Source: Cheilinus undulatus
Lineage: Eukaryota > Chordata > Actinopteri > Labriformes > Labridae
Assembly: GCF_018320785.1 (NCBI RefSeq)
Contig: NC_054868.1
Coordinates: forward strand, 47,313,874 to 47,377,873
Reading direction: 5' to 3'
Length of the DNA: 64,000 nucleotides
The position numbers and the translations under genes were made by a program. The notes beneath the pieces were generated by a model, which had not been told where the DNA came from, searched no databases, and was given only the letters and a program-made list of their open reading frames with translations. The stretch's first letter is position 1; each line of letters starts with the position of its first letter. This document shows positions 47,036 to 59,679 of this stretch, piece after piece.

Positions 47036-50000
47036 ATGACAGACAAACAGAAGGGCTCCTCCAGAGGACATACAACTTTAACAGGATTGGAAATGGTACC
47101 CACCAGCTGTAAGAGGTAAGAGAGAAAGAGCTGGGGATGAGAGTCAAAGTGGGTGGAAGGAGGGGTGGGGACGCGAGGAGGAGCGTTTATAGATCAGTTT
47201 GAGGGGGAATTAACTGTCATTTGGCCTCAAAGTTGACTAAAAGATACATTTATGTTTGCCAGAGCAGCTTTGGACGCGTGGATAAGGAAGATGCAAAAAT
47301 GGTTGCTTAAAGGAACAAGCTTTGGGATGAATGAAGGCATTAAAGACATCATCAAACGCTGCAGGCACAGCAGGGGGCCTTGGGATACACCCGTCTGAGA
47401 GTTGGGTGGTGTGGGTGTGTGTTTAGTTTGGTACTGGCCTAATAAACCATCCATCTGCAGGGAGAGGAGAACAGTGGATGCGGGGAGCGGGCGGGGGGTT
47501 ACAGCACTCTTTATGCTCCATATTTACACTCCTTTCAAATGCACAGACGGACAGATACACAGTCCTGCCCAGAGGTTCTTTGATGTTCGTCGATACCGCT
47601 GCGTGATGATGTCATACGGCAGAGAGCGAGGGTGGGGAGGCATGATCAAAGGAGAGAGGGAGGGATGAAGACGCAGGAGAGGATATCCAAGACAACAACG
47701 GGACAAAGATGGCGACTGCTTCTGCAATGGGACGTCCACTGGCGTCCAGACCTTCGCATCCCTGGTTTGAACCCTGGACGTGCTTCAAGTGCATTCGCTT
47801 TCCTTATTCTAACAGGATGACCACCAGTATGACACACTGGAACCACCAAGCCAACATCAGCCACCATCACTACCGCCGGGCTAGCACGGTAAGCTCTCCG
47901 TCTACCTTCCTCCGCTGCCGTTTTAACCATCAAACCCTGTACGCCTCGATGTCTGGTTACCATCACTCCATCCCAACTATTTATCATGAGTTGCCATTCT
48001 TTTTAATAACACATTTTGTACCCATTTTCTTTCTCTTTCTCAGCCCTTTCATCATGGTCTTTTGGCTGTTAATATAGGCCTCTCTTTGCCATCAAAGGCA
48101 GCACATCAATTGCCTTGACTCCCAAGTGTATGTGTGAGGGTGAAAGAGAGAAAGGGAGAGAGGAGAAAAAAGACGAACACCATGTATCAAAGATCAAGGC
48201 ACGCTTTCATGCCTGATTTTGGCCCTGGTTGGGTTTTGCTTTCCATCATCTTTCCATCCTTCCTTTTTCTCCTTGTTGGCTGCAGACGCTCGACGAAAAC
48301 CCATCGGCGTTTTCTCCCATCCCTCAGTGATCCAAATTTCCCCATCGCTGAAAATAAAACCGGGGAAATGGAAGCAAAAAAAAAAAAAAAAAACCATTTA
48401 TTCTGTTTTTTCTCTCTTTGAGAATACTATGTAACTCTCAGGCTGCAGGGCCACAGCTCTGCCCCAATGATGACAATACGTGAAACAATATTTGAATAAG
48501 CAGCAGGAGGGCAGCCAGCTAATCCACTGTGGCTAATCCAGCATTGGTGCAGGCCATATTGGTAGCTGGAGTATTCAACCCCATCACAATACACATCAGC
48601 AGGACGCCATGGCAGATATACTGACACTCTCACTACAGGCATGGCTGGGAAAGGCCAGCAGATGGATGGATAGGTGGGTAGATGGATGGGAGGATGGATG
48701 ATAGAGAGATAAATGCATAGACAATTGCTTGAAAGCTTGAAAACCTTTCATATTTACACTCTGGTGTCTGTATTTTTTTTGTCGTCCAGCTCTTTCGCTA
48801 ACTTTCTGCAAGTTCTTAAGAAATCTAAGGCCAATGCAGGATTAAGATGAAAAGAAGAGCTGATTGACACAATCATCAGCTCTTAATAGCCTCCATTGTT
48901 TGTTTAAATAAATATTAAACTAACAAAGACACCCTAAAAATCGATATCTCCCTCTTAACTCTGTGTCTAACAATAAAAGGGTTCACTGTACAAGCGCAGG
49001 CCTGTTCCTTCTCCTTTGTTTCGCCGCTTTCTTCACAGCCAAACAGAATACTTGTCTCCAATTAATTTTCTTAAAGAGCAGAGGTCTGTTTCTCTTTCAA
49101 GAGGTATATAATGAAGATTTCACTCTCTGTGAGCATCTAAATGGGTCTTTGTGCTGGGAGGCCCCCAAGAGATAAGCCTGTTTCTGACAGGCCTCCGTAC
49201 AGACGCCTAAATCTGCTGTGGCAGCTGGAACAAAGAGACCCCTGAGCTGGACCAGCACACTGACAAAAAGCCCCATCTCAGTAGTCCAAAGAAGCTGCTT
49301 CAATTTAAGAATTAATGATATACTTTTACCTAAACTGGAAATTGTTGTTTGAAAAGAGGGTGGTTAGTGTAACTCTTTGTCTCTTTATCAAGACTGTTCA
49401 AACACTCCAGACTACAAAAGGCCACAGACAATAGGTATATCATGACCACCAAGCATTGACAATATAATTAATCTGTGCTAGTTCCATTGTAGTGAATGCT
49501 GCTTGAAGTGCATATCATTTTCTACTGCAAATGTGTACAAAAAGAACCTCTGCACTGAGGCACAATAAAGACAGTTGACAGAAACTGTAAGAATGGATGC
49601 ACGTAAAATCCTCTATCATAGTGTAAGTTGCTTTATACATCCATTACATTAAAATTACATTGTCTGATGATTATTTGGATAATTTGTTTAAAGATTTAAC
49701 AAACAGGAGGGGTTTTAGATAGAATAAGGTGAGAGCAACGAAGAAATTAATGAAAAATTAGTGATATCGGCATTAATGCATTTATAACAATAGCTTAAAT
49801 TCCACAATTAATGCTTTAATTTTTCCAATCTCATGATATATTTGCCCTTTCAGCACTCTTTGGTTAAGCCACCATAGCTGGAAGATGTTTGACCAGTTTT
49901 CCAGTCATGGCAAGTAGAGGACAAATGAGAGGTCCTGGGAAATTATTTAAATTTCTCCTAATTTCATTTCATGAAACAATAAACTGTGAAAAAAAATATT

Positions 50001-50979
50001 CTGATTGATGAAGCAAGTTCTAAAAGAATATTTGCTGTTGTCTTTATTACTTATATTACTTTGAGTTAGGTAGGTGCAGAATGCTTTTGTTGGCTCCCTA
50101 TTTTAAATGCAGCCTATTTTTTCCTTTTAAATAACAGGAAAAAATAAGTTTTAAAAACCCAAACCATCACTGTAGTGTACTTAAATTAATAAGATGATGT
50201 GTTGCATATTTGCATTATATCGCCATCATTTAAGAGCATGCAACAGTTCATGGTTATAGCCATACACATCTTACCTTGCAATGCTGATGGACTGGCCAGA
50301 CTCCATGTCTGTCATCAGGCATTTTGCAAAGAAACAAGCTGATATGCTCGTTCTCAGTCAGAGAATGGCTGGACCAATCAGTGTCATTTAAGGAGAAAGA
50401 GAAGGTAGCTATGGACATGCTGTAGTTCTACTGCAAGCCTGTAAACATACCAGTGATGAAATCAGCATGGATGCTGTGATGGACCTGTGATGAATTAGAC
50501 AGACAAAGCATTAGTCCAGTCACCTTCTGAGGTTTTTTAAAACTGTTCTGCCTCTCCTAAACATTGTTTATGGGGTGTTGCCTTAATGGATGTGAACTAC
50601 ATCCGAGGCTATGGAAATGTGAAACAGACACTCTGTCAATTCAGTATAATAGACACGATTTTAATCAGAATCCCACCAAAAGGAACATATCAGGAATGGG
50701 CACTGAGTGTTCCTGTCATACCAGCTAAATTGTGCCTGAAAATGTCCTGGAAAAGGATGAGATCCCTGATACCCCTGATACCCCTGATCATTAGTGCTGA
50801 ATAAACTGCATCTCATTTTGCTTCTGCAAATACTTATTAAAAAGAAAAGGCATGTAATGTGTCAGTGAAGAAGGTTTTAAGAATAATAAGAATGAGGGTG
50901 TTTTGCCTTGAATGATATGGGCCATAAATTATTTTAATATAAATCTGCCATACAATGTTTGCAACAAGAGATCAATAAC

Positions 50980-51012
<33 letters not shown>

Positions 51013-54000
51013 CCCCACAACATAACAATAATCCCCACAAACAGCATTAGTTTTACAGAGCAAACTCAAGTTTTAAGAGTAATAGTTAAGGAAAATCATT
51101 ATTAGGATACAATCCAGACCTGTGTAACACCACAGCAACAAAACAGAAGCCGTAGGCCCCCGAATTGGGGCCGTTTTTAATTTCAATAATCAGAAAAATG
51201 AGGCCAAACATCCACACACAGTCCTGATAACAAATTGGTGACATTTGTGTGTATAGAAGTTGTCATAATTTGCTATACAGTGGTGCTATGACTATGACTC
51301 CACAACTGATTATACATCTTTAAAATTAATCTGCCAGTTTTACACCCAATATAAGAAATGTTTCAAAAGTGAGTAAATGTGATAGATATTTTACTGTGCT
51401 TGACCTAAGAATCTGTGGGTGTGAGGATTTTATTTTTGATTCTGAATGTAACAGGGGGCTAGTGAAGGGATTCAAGTACAGGAGTGATGTGGGAGCGTTT
51501 GTTTAATCTTGTTAATACTGTAGTTGTAGTTGTGGACAAATTAAACCTGAATTACAATAATCAATACGTGACAAAACAAAGCATGTATGAGCATCCTTAA
51601 TTCAGCAGTGGAAACAAGACATCTTAGTTTATATATATTTCTTCTTTTTTTTTAAGATTTTTGGGCCTTTATTTGATAGACGAAGGACAGTGGATAGACT
51701 CAGAAACAGGGAAGAGAGTGGGGAGAGACATGCGGTAAAGGGCCACAGGCCGGATTCGAACCCGGGCCGCCCGCGTACATGAGTAGTGCCTTAAACCACT
51801 CAACCATCTGTGCTCCCAAGTGTATGCACATTTCTAAGATGACAGTATGCAAGACTTTGCCTGCAATTTTTGATAATTAAAAACAATCAATTACCCAATA
51901 TTGGGTATCCAGGACATCTGTATTATGTTGTCGTGGTAACAAACAGGTTCAGTGTCATTTAATCTTATAATAAAATTGCTCCTTGAATTAAAGACAAATA
52001 AAACGGTGGTTCACAGTTTAAACTAAATATTTTAAATAAATTATGTTAAGGTCTATAAACTTCTGCCCCAATTCCAAAAAAAGTTGGGACGCTGTGTAAA
52101 ATGAACATAGAGAACATAAACCAATTATTTGCCAATCTCATAACCCCATGTTTTATTCACAAGAGTACATAAACAACATATCAGATGTTAAAACTGAGAC
52201 ATCTTACCAATTCATGAAAAATATTTAAATTAGATTGGAGCAGCACATCTTTAAAAAGCAGGGACAGGGCAACAAAAGGAAAAGTAACTGGTGTGTAAAA
52301 CAGCTGAATTTTGCACCTGATTAGGTTGATTGGAAACAGGTCAGTTATATGACTGGGTATAAAAGGATCGTTTTTTAGGGGCAGAGTCTCTCAGAAGTAA
52401 ATATGTGCAGAGGTCTGATAAAAACTGCGCCTAAATAATATGGAAAAATATCCTGAAAAATGTTCCTCAATGTAAAATTATGGAGACTTTAATATCTCAC
52501 CATCTGCAGTCCACAATATCATCAAATATTCAGAGAATCTGAAGAAATCCCTGTGAGTAAGGGACAGTGCTGAAGGTCAATATTGGAGGCTCGTGATCTT
52601 GGAGCCCTCAGACAGCAGTGTATTAAAACCAGGCATGATTCTGTCCTGGAGATCACTGCATGGAGATAGGAACACTTCCAGTCTGTCAACACAGTTGTCC
52701 ATGTTGCTGTATCATGCAAAGAAGAAGCCATATGTGAACATGATCAAAAAGCTGCTGTCTTGTCTGGGCCAAAGGTCATTTAACGTGGACTGAGGCGAAA
52801 TGGAAAACTGTTCTGTGGCCATGTTCAGTGGACTAAAGAGAAGAGGGATCATCCAGCTTGTTATCAGCACACAGTTCTAAAGCCTGCATCTCTGATGGTA
52901 TGGGTTTGCATTTGTGCCTGTGGCATGGGCAGATTGTACATTTGGAAAGGTGCTATCAATGCTGACAAGGTTTAAGAGCAACATATGCTTCTATCCAGAC
53001 AACGTCTCTTTCAGGGAAGGTCTTGCATACTTCAGCAAGACCATGCTTAACCACATACCACATCCATCACAACAGCATGGCTTCACAGGAGAAGAGTCCG
53101 GGTGCTGAACTGGCTTGTCTGCAGTCCAGACTTTTCACCAACAGAAAATAAACCCAGAACTTTTTAGCAGCAAAATTCCTACATCAGACAAGAATGGGAC
53201 AACATTCCACTCCCAAAATGCTATCAACTGGTCTCCTCACTTCTCAAATGTTTACAGTACTTTTCATGAAATGGTAAAATATCTTGTTTTTTATGTTCTA
53301 GTGTGAATAAGATATACATTCTGTGTTTGTTTACATCTTACATAGTGTCCCAACTTTTTTGAAATTGTGGTTTTATTTTCCTTTGGCTATTTTTACTGTC
53401 AGTAATTTTTTTTGCAAGGCATAAGGCCAGGCATCTTTTCCTTTAAATTAATATAACCTAAATCTATAGAAACAGTATATTCTTATACTCTAACAATATG
53501 TCTCATCTTAAAAATGTATTTTTTTTATTTGATATATTTCCCAGCCCTGGCCTGATTTGTGTCTGTCAGCATGCTCCCGTATATTTATTTGTTTATGTTT
53601 TTATTTGTTTTATTTCATCAGTCCAGTTACTTGCCATCAATTTAAGCTAGGCTAATAGTGTTATGTGTGTTATCAACTGTCTAATTTAACACGTTAAAAA
53701 GAGAATGAAGTGTATGCCAGCATGTCTCTGAGCTCTTATAGATATATAGATCCATAGATAGACAAAGAGTGAGAGAGTGCATACAGCCAGGTGTACCAGT
53801 GCCCCCCTGGGTGATGACCTTTTTCAGCTAAGAGCTTAGACCTCTGCAGTACTCACACACACATACAAAGTGAAGATTCATTATAGATTCATAAGTACCA
53901 ACGCGCCCCCAACCCCTCCTCACCAAGACATCATAAAGGTCAAGTTCATCTTCCTCAGTATTCTCTCTCTGTCTCCTCATTGTCTCCGGGGGCAACGCAG

Positions 54001-57000
54001 CAACCATAACAACAGCAGCCTGTTGCAGCCAGAGCCCGTTTGTGTTTGTGTGTTTGTGTTTGTGTGTTGACTACTGGGGATATAAGCCACGGTGATATGA
54101 ATATATTTACATAATAGAGTGTGTTTAGCTTGGCTGTAAAGTCTGCCAATCAAACACACTGGAGACAAAAAGACATTTCATCAACAGTTTCTTAAGCCAT
54201 CACAACACTGCCAAGCCTCACTGCCCACTTAGTGCAGTTATATTCAACTAAATTTCACTGATTTATCATTCAAAAATCTTTTTAAAGTGAATGTAAGATC
54301 TGGGACATCATCTTGTCCTTCAAGTCACTTTTGCACTTGGACATTTTAGAAATTTGATTTTAACCTCCTATCTTCTATTTGTCCTAACTTTCTTTCCAGA
54401 ATATTTCCCTTTTTGGGGATTTTGATGGCCTTCTATCATTCTGTCTTCTCTATTGGAAAAGTTTGATGACTTTTAAATAAGGGTTGCATGACTTGGCAGT
54501 TATCAAAGCTGACAGTTCAAGTTAAGTCGCCTTCGACTAGTCATTAATGATGTCCAAAAATAAAGCCACAAGAAAAAGGGCCTTGTTTTAGTCAACTAAG
54601 AATATGTATTTACAAATCATAACAAATATGCTGCCAACAACATTTTTGGAGTAAGTGCAAACAACAGCAGATTTATTTGGTATATCATTCAGTATTTCCA
54701 CACACCTAATGCACCACTTCTGGTGTTCTGCAGTGACACAGCTTCTCACCTGCTGTCATCTTGGTGTCTGTATTTTAAATGCCTAATCGTGTGATGAGCG
54801 ACTACTCAACTTCATGCAAAAAGGGTCTCAAGTAGCGCTTAAGTCAAATAGTTGATAAAATCCCTAATTCTAAAAGAGGCAAAAGGGGTATCAAATGAGT
54901 TTTCTTAGTGTTTAGAGATGTAATTTAACCTTTGTTCTAAATTGGACTATATCTATTATATTTTATTTCATTTTTTATCTTATAAGGAAAGTTGACATTA
55001 ATCAGCATTTCTGTAAATATACCAGAGTTACCAAAAAGGCTAGTTTCCATCCGCAGTCTTGCCCATGTGATAGAATAGCCTCCATAAGAAGAATGCAATG
55101 AAAAAAGAAAAGGTAAGAGGAAAGCAAAGCAAAATGTATTGAAACATAACTAAAAAAAATATGTAGATATAGACAAAGCATGCAGGACAAACATGAAGAA
55201 GCATCAAGCACATGCATTAAAAGAGCATTTATAACTACAAAAGATCGTATTTCATTTTCCTCTCTGTTCTCCCTGTTCATCTCTTCTCTTTTTCCTTTTT
55301 TGGCAACATATAAATTTGATTTTAAATTTCCTTACCCGGTGTAAGTTTAGTTACATTTATTTCCTTTAATTATTTCACTTTATCAAAAATTTGGAACATT
55401 TCAGGCCTTATCTTAAACACCATATTGCTGGTGAAATGCTGAAACATGGTATGTCCATTTTTTATAACTTTATGTTTTTTTTTCTTCATAAATCAGTGCT
55501 CTTGGTCACCCTTTACATGTGTCAGTAAGTTTTAACAAATTCAAAACCAGTAATAGGTGTAAGAATTATGCTGACTATGACCACCAGTGTTAAATCATTT
55601 TAAAAACAGTTTTATTACCCTAAAAGTGGTGATTTTGAAGATTAGATGTTTAGCCTGACAGCAGCGATATTAAATTTGGACTTTGAATTTTCTTAATATA
55701 TAACATGTGGGGCGGCACGGCGGTGCAGTGATCAGCGCTGTTGCCTCACAGCAAGAAGGTTGTTGGTTCGCTTCCCGAACAGGGCCTTTCTGTGTGGAGT
55801 TTGCATGTTCTCCCTGTGCACGCATGGGTTCTCTCCGGGTACTCCGACTTCCTCCCACCACCAAAAACATGCTCATTAGGTTAATTGATCACTCTAAATT
55901 GGCCGTAGGTGTGAATGTGAGCATGCCTGGTTGTCTGTCTCTATATGTCAGCCCTGCGATTGACCAGCGACCAGTCCAGGGTGTAACCCCGCCTCTCACC
56001 CAATGACAGCTGGGATAGGCTCCAGCCCACCCCTGACCCAGAATGGAATAAGGGGTATAGAAAATGGATGGATATAATATGTTATATCTGCACTGAAGTG
56101 TGTACAATAAAACAAGTATTCCTTCCTTATTACATATCTACATGTCATATTTCCAACAGCTTTAATAGTAAAGTAAAATCATTAATTTAGATAGCTGTAA
56201 CAATCTATGTCTTGTTATGGCGGCCTTCCAGCTTTATTCCCAGCATATTTTGTCAGTAGATTGCAGTACAAGCCAGGAAAGCTACTTTTAACAGCTTTTC
56301 ACCTTCATTATGTTAACTATGTGCATAAAACAAAAACAGTGGGCTACTGTTTAGGAAAAACACCTGATGGAGTGCTGTTTTTGTTGAACACAGTATTCAG
56401 TTCACAACAAAAAAGTCAGCAGCAGAGGTGGACCAAGCAGAGCTGTGCATCTTTACTCTTTAGCTTTTATGATTTTAATTGAGAGCCCCCTGTTGACAGA
56501 ATTTACATACTGTGCTTTAAACTTAAATCATAATATACTGTATATCCTGTGTTTGGTGACTAATTCCCTTTTCTCAGTCTGTCTTCTAGTTCTCAAAATG
56601 ATTATATAATTAAGGTTGTCACTTTTTCTGATACCTTTCTGAACAATACAGTCTTTGTTATTTGGTATCGAAAAGCACCAAAACAAAAAAAAAAAAGTCT
56701 TTTTCATAAGACAGGTGTGTAGGAGAAGAATGAATCCTGCACGAATAACAGGCAAACTCTTTTTTTTTTTTGCCTACATTGCACAAACTAAATGGCAATG
56801 TTTCAGTTCTGAAGGTTCCCCAAAGTTTGAGTGCAATTCAGAAAGTGTGCTGGAGTTTTTCTTTGATTTTTAAATCATTAAAAACAAGAATATTTGCTGC
56901 AATAATAACTCTGTGTGTAACTGACTCAATACTGTAGAAGAGGGTTACCCTTCATTGATCTCTTGAGCATAAACAAAGGTAGATGGATGTATTAATGACT

Positions 57001-57500
57001 GAGTATTTGCTTGTTTTAACCTTAATAATGGATGAAGAGAGTTTACACTTTAACAACAGTTCTAACCAATATCCACAATTTTTCCCTGCTGCATATAAAT
57101 GTTTTATAGTGCTTAGGTTTCTTTAGGTAATGTTTACATGCATGAAAGTCTTAAATACTTGTATAGACTTTTCCCTTTTATTTCACTTTTACTCTGCATA
57201 AGCATGCCTGCAGAATTAAATGGAATTTTCAGTTGAAAGACAGAAATCCCAAAATATTTATTCATCTGTCACATTTTCAACATCTAATTTGTGTTTTTCT
57301 TCTTTTATTGTGTACAATGTGTCTCTGAAAGCTGAAGCATTGATGTGAAAACTTTCTGATGTTTAGTCTGATACCTAAAAACTGTCATTTTCCATTTCCT
57401 GGTTCAGATAACAATGGAAGAACAGTCCTCAGAGATGAGCACAGGTGTGTGGACCTCACCTGAGCCGCCTGACCCCGCCTCCTTTATGTGGAACAGCTAG
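47036..57500 (+). CDS. Candidate unrecognised three-exon small protein (about 81 aa)
   Basis: Three candidate exons join with matching phase. The first, 47036-47115, starts at an ATG just after a TTTTCAG acceptor and ends AAGAG|GTAAG in phase 2. The second, 47816-47888, follows the strong acceptor TTTCCTTATTCTAACAG and ends GCACG|GTAAGC in phase 0. The third, 57408-57500, follows TTTCCTGGTTCAG and ends at a TAG. The product starts MTDKQKGSSRGHTTL and ends PDPASFMWNS; it is rich in Ser, Thr and His, with no membrane segment or known domain. I recognise no family. It could be the C-terminal part of a larger protein, a non-coding transcript or chance. The second intron, about 9.5 kb, is long for such a small gene. 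Confidence 0.25.
47889..51640. other. Intergenic or intronic DNA with simple repeats
   Basis: The stretch contains a poly(A) run at about 48376-48393, GATG-rich DNA near 48660-48700 and an (AAT)n microsatellite at about 50976-51012. Open frames are short and domain-free. Confidence 0.5.
50976..51012. repeat. (AAT)n microsatellite
   Basis: About eleven uninterrupted AAT units, followed by two copies of AATCCCCACAA. Confidence 0.9.
51643..51817 (-). mobile_element. tRNA-derived SINE, reverse orientation
   Basis: Read on the minus strand it starts GGGAGCACAGATGGTTGAGTGG (box A-like), has the B box GGTTCGAATCC, then a conserved body with AATAAAGGCCCAAAAATC and an A-rich tail. The two boxes are RNA polymerase III promoter elements inherited from a tRNA. 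The tRNA acceptor fold is not complete, so this is not a tRNA gene. Confidence 0.8.
52063..53372 (+). mobile_element. Decayed Tc1-like transposon with both inverted ends
   Basis: The left end reads CCCCAATTCCAAAAAAAGTTGGGACGCTGTG; the right end is the inverted GTGTCCCAACTTTTTTGAAATT near 53344-53366. Broken transposase frames include KKKPYVNMIKK and SFREGLAYFSKTMLNHIPHPSQQ. It is the same family and strand as 10241-11455. Many stops and shifts make it inactive. Confidence 0.85.
53373..55697. other. Intergenic DNA, no gene recognised
   Basis: Mostly AT-rich. A GTTTGTGTTTGTGTG microsatellite lies at about 54039-54068. 53870-54050 is less AT-rich, but its frames lack splice sites and domains. 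Confidence 0.45.
55709..56071 (+). mobile_element. Full-length SINE-like teleost repeat
   Basis: It runs from GGGGCGGCACGGCGGTGCAG, through GCCTCACAGCAAGAAGG, GTGTGGAGTTTGCATGTTC, CTAAATTGGCCGTAGGTG and GCGACCAGTCCAGGGTGTA, to AGAAAATGGATGG. The flanks are ATATAACATGT (55698-55708) and ATATAATATGT (56072-56082), an 11-bp duplication with one mismatch. It has no open frame of note. This copy shows the uninterrupted form of the element split at 4335-5087. Confidence 0.8.
56083..57407. other. Intergenic DNA, no gene recognised
   Basis: AT-rich, with short poly(A) and poly(T) runs near 56685 and 56760. No domains or convincing splice pairs. Confidence 0.45.
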
Positions 57501-57957
57501 CCTGGCCAGCTAACAGGAGACATGGTAATAGGTTTGGATAACAGTCTGTACGTTAGCATGTAGTTAGAAATATTCCAGTAACTGTGTCAGCCTGACTAAA
57601 ACTTTTTAAAAATGCATGTAAACAAGTTTCTCAAAGTCGACCTGACACACCTGTATGAGGAACAGCTAACCCCAGTACTGAAGAACTGCTGAGTGGTGTT
57701 CGGCAGTTTCATATTTCATTGAAACAAAGCACAGAGCTGAGAACACTGTGGCTGCAAGGCATCCAGAGGGAGGATGAGCTTGGTCAAAATTTTAATGTTA
57801 TATTCACCTCACTCAAACAGTGATAGATTTTTTTCAGGGCTACCTAAAATCATTACAAAAGACCAAAAAGGGATATCTAAAGCAGATGTGCTGACCCCCT
57901 GAAGTATGTTCCTTTAAACTCCCAATACCAGGTCAGGGCTCCTTTTAAATAAATTTC

Positions 57958-58160
57958 TGCATCAATGCTGCATGACATGGAGGTAATCAGTCCGTGGCAC
58001 TGCTGGGTTGTTAAGAAGCCCAGGTTGCTCTGATAGCAGCCTCAGCTCGTCTGCATTGTTGGGTCTGATTCTCTTATCTTCCTTGTGAGAGTACCTCAGA
58101 GATTCTTCATGAGGTCAGACCAGTTGGCCAGCCATTCAAGCACAGTTATATTCTGCTTTA
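57958..58160 (-). mobile_element. Fragment of the 29160-30520 DNA transposon family
   Basis: Blocks such as CTCGTCTGCATTGTTGGGTCTG and CTCAGAGATTCTTCATGAGGTCAGACCAGTTGGCCAG match 29528-29616. Both ends are missing. Confidence 0.55.
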
Positions 58161-58299
58161 AAAACACAGATGTTATAGAAAAATAGCTATGTATTGCCTT
58201 AAGAGGCATAGATATGATCCCTTTTATTGTAGTGTGCAAAGGTGCAATATAGGATATGTACTGGCATTGTTCCAACTAGTGTTTCACGTTTTGCTAATA

Positions 58300-58710
58300 T
58301 ATGCGACTGGACAATATTGCAATTGCAATTTAGATATAATACATAAATGGTAGCAAATGGGTTATCAGGAGAATGCAGAGAATAATGATAGTTTGCTAGT
58401 TTGTATTTCTCAACTAATAGTATACAAAAATAATTAGCCTAAAAATAAAAACCTGATATTTTTTTACAGTGCTGCTTTCAAAGTGACATAATATTTTCCA
58501 AAAATAAAATGTTTTTCCTTTGAAAACAAAGGTACTCCTACAAAGTGCAATAGTGGTTCTATTGTAAACTTCAAGGCCTTTCTGCAGGCGTTTTTGGAGA
58601 CCTTTCAAGTTCTTACAATCAAAATGACTGAGGCCTTTTATGCAATTATGTAATTGCACAAACTGGGATTGTGATTGCAATTTCAATAAGATTATTTGTG
58701 CAGCACTAGT
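58300..58710. mobile_element. Likely MITE remnant
   Basis: ATTGTGATTGCAATTTCAATAAGATTATTTGTGCAGCACTAG near 58668-58710, and a diverged inverted counterpart near 58300-58335, look like the ends of an AT-rich miniature element. No clean target duplication was found. Confidence 0.35.
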
Positions 58711-59436
58711 TATTATGCATCCTGGACAACAGTTGCTTGCTTCCCAGTCATGGATAACAAAAGGAAAATGAGGATAAAGGCTAAATGTTGTGGAAAAACT
58801 TGTGCCAACTTTGTTTTTTGTTTTTTTTAAAATACACTCCTAATTTAATATCAAAGTTACCCAAACAGACAGTATTTTTATCTGAAAAGCTGAAAAGGCT
58901 AAAACATGTTAACTTATATTAAATAGTGATAGACAACTGTATTAAGAATAGACTACATGCTAGTAGAAGCTCTAGACCTGGAAAGTGGAGCATGAAAAGA
59001 TGATGCATGACATAACTTATGCAAGAACATTTGTTTTTATTATTCCTGTTTTTAGCAAGTCAGGTGAAAGATGAATTTGTTAACTCTTTCTTTTGAATAA
59101 AGCCTATTTTTTATTTTTAGGGAAAAAAAAATAGGAGAAAAATTAAGTGATAAATGTTCAAACCGTCATTGTAATCTACTTACTAATTGCTCGACATCTG
59201 CAGGTGTATTTGCGTGGACTCATTATCATTTGTAGTCATGAAAGAGTTCACTGTTGAAGCAGTAGATTGCACATCTTTGGAACCAGACCTCCACAGAAAG
59301 CCACATGCAGTATTTGTGTATGGGCACAATGCGTTCCTGTCATATCAGCAAAAATGTGTCTAAAATGTCCTGGAAAATGATCTCTAGAAATAGTGTATTG
59401 ATTACAATGGGGGGAAATAAATGACGGTAACCTGCA

Positions 59437-59500
59437 GCCTAATCTCTCCCTCTCCCTTTCTCTTTCTCTCTCTCCCTCTTCCTCCCTCTCTCTCTCTCAC
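59437..59500. repeat. CT-rich simple repeat upstream of a candidate first exon
   Basis: An imperfect (CT)n tract with CCCT and TTTC variants. Such tracts are common next to vertebrate promoters. Confidence 0.8.
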
Positions 59501-59504
59501 ACTC

Positions 59505-59679
59505 ACAGTCAGAGCTGTGGTGGCGGCTCGGTGCTCCTGACTGACTGACAGCCCGGCGGAGGAGAGTGACAGGCGGGATGTTGAGGTGTTGCTGTCGGCG
59601 GCGGTGTGCTCTCTGTGTCCCGTCACTCAGCCTGCTCTCCGCGGAGGAGGGAGCCGTTTACTGAACACCTGTTTCTGAG
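59505..59679 (+). promoter_or_regulatory. Candidate promoter and non-coding first exon of a gene continuing beyond the window
   Basis: A GC-rich, CpG-rich block in AT-rich surroundings ends in the strong donor CTGAG|GTAAGA at 59679/59680. It contains a 28-codon upstream ORF (ATG at 59578, stop at 59662-59664; MLRCCCRRRCAL...), which closes 15 nt before the donor. No coding exon follows within the window, so the gene cannot be named. DCUN1D3 and LYRM1 are neighbours of this block in human and would be candidates, but that is only a guess from synteny. Confidence 0.5.

Noticed and set aside
47646..47987. Minus-strand open frame of 113 codons (MINSWDGVMV...)
   Set aside because: No domain, no splice context, and it overlaps the better-supported plus-strand exon at 47816-47888.
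47709..48077. Plus-strand open frame starting MATASAMGRP as a single-exon gene
   Set aside because: The strong acceptor at 47815 and donor at 47888 inside it suggest that only the middle part is exonic; the rest has no known domain. It remains an alternative first exon.
51643..51817. Possible tRNA gene, because of a perfect GGTTCGAATCC B box
   Set aside because: No acceptor stem or complete cloverleaf; the body and A-rich tail match a SINE.
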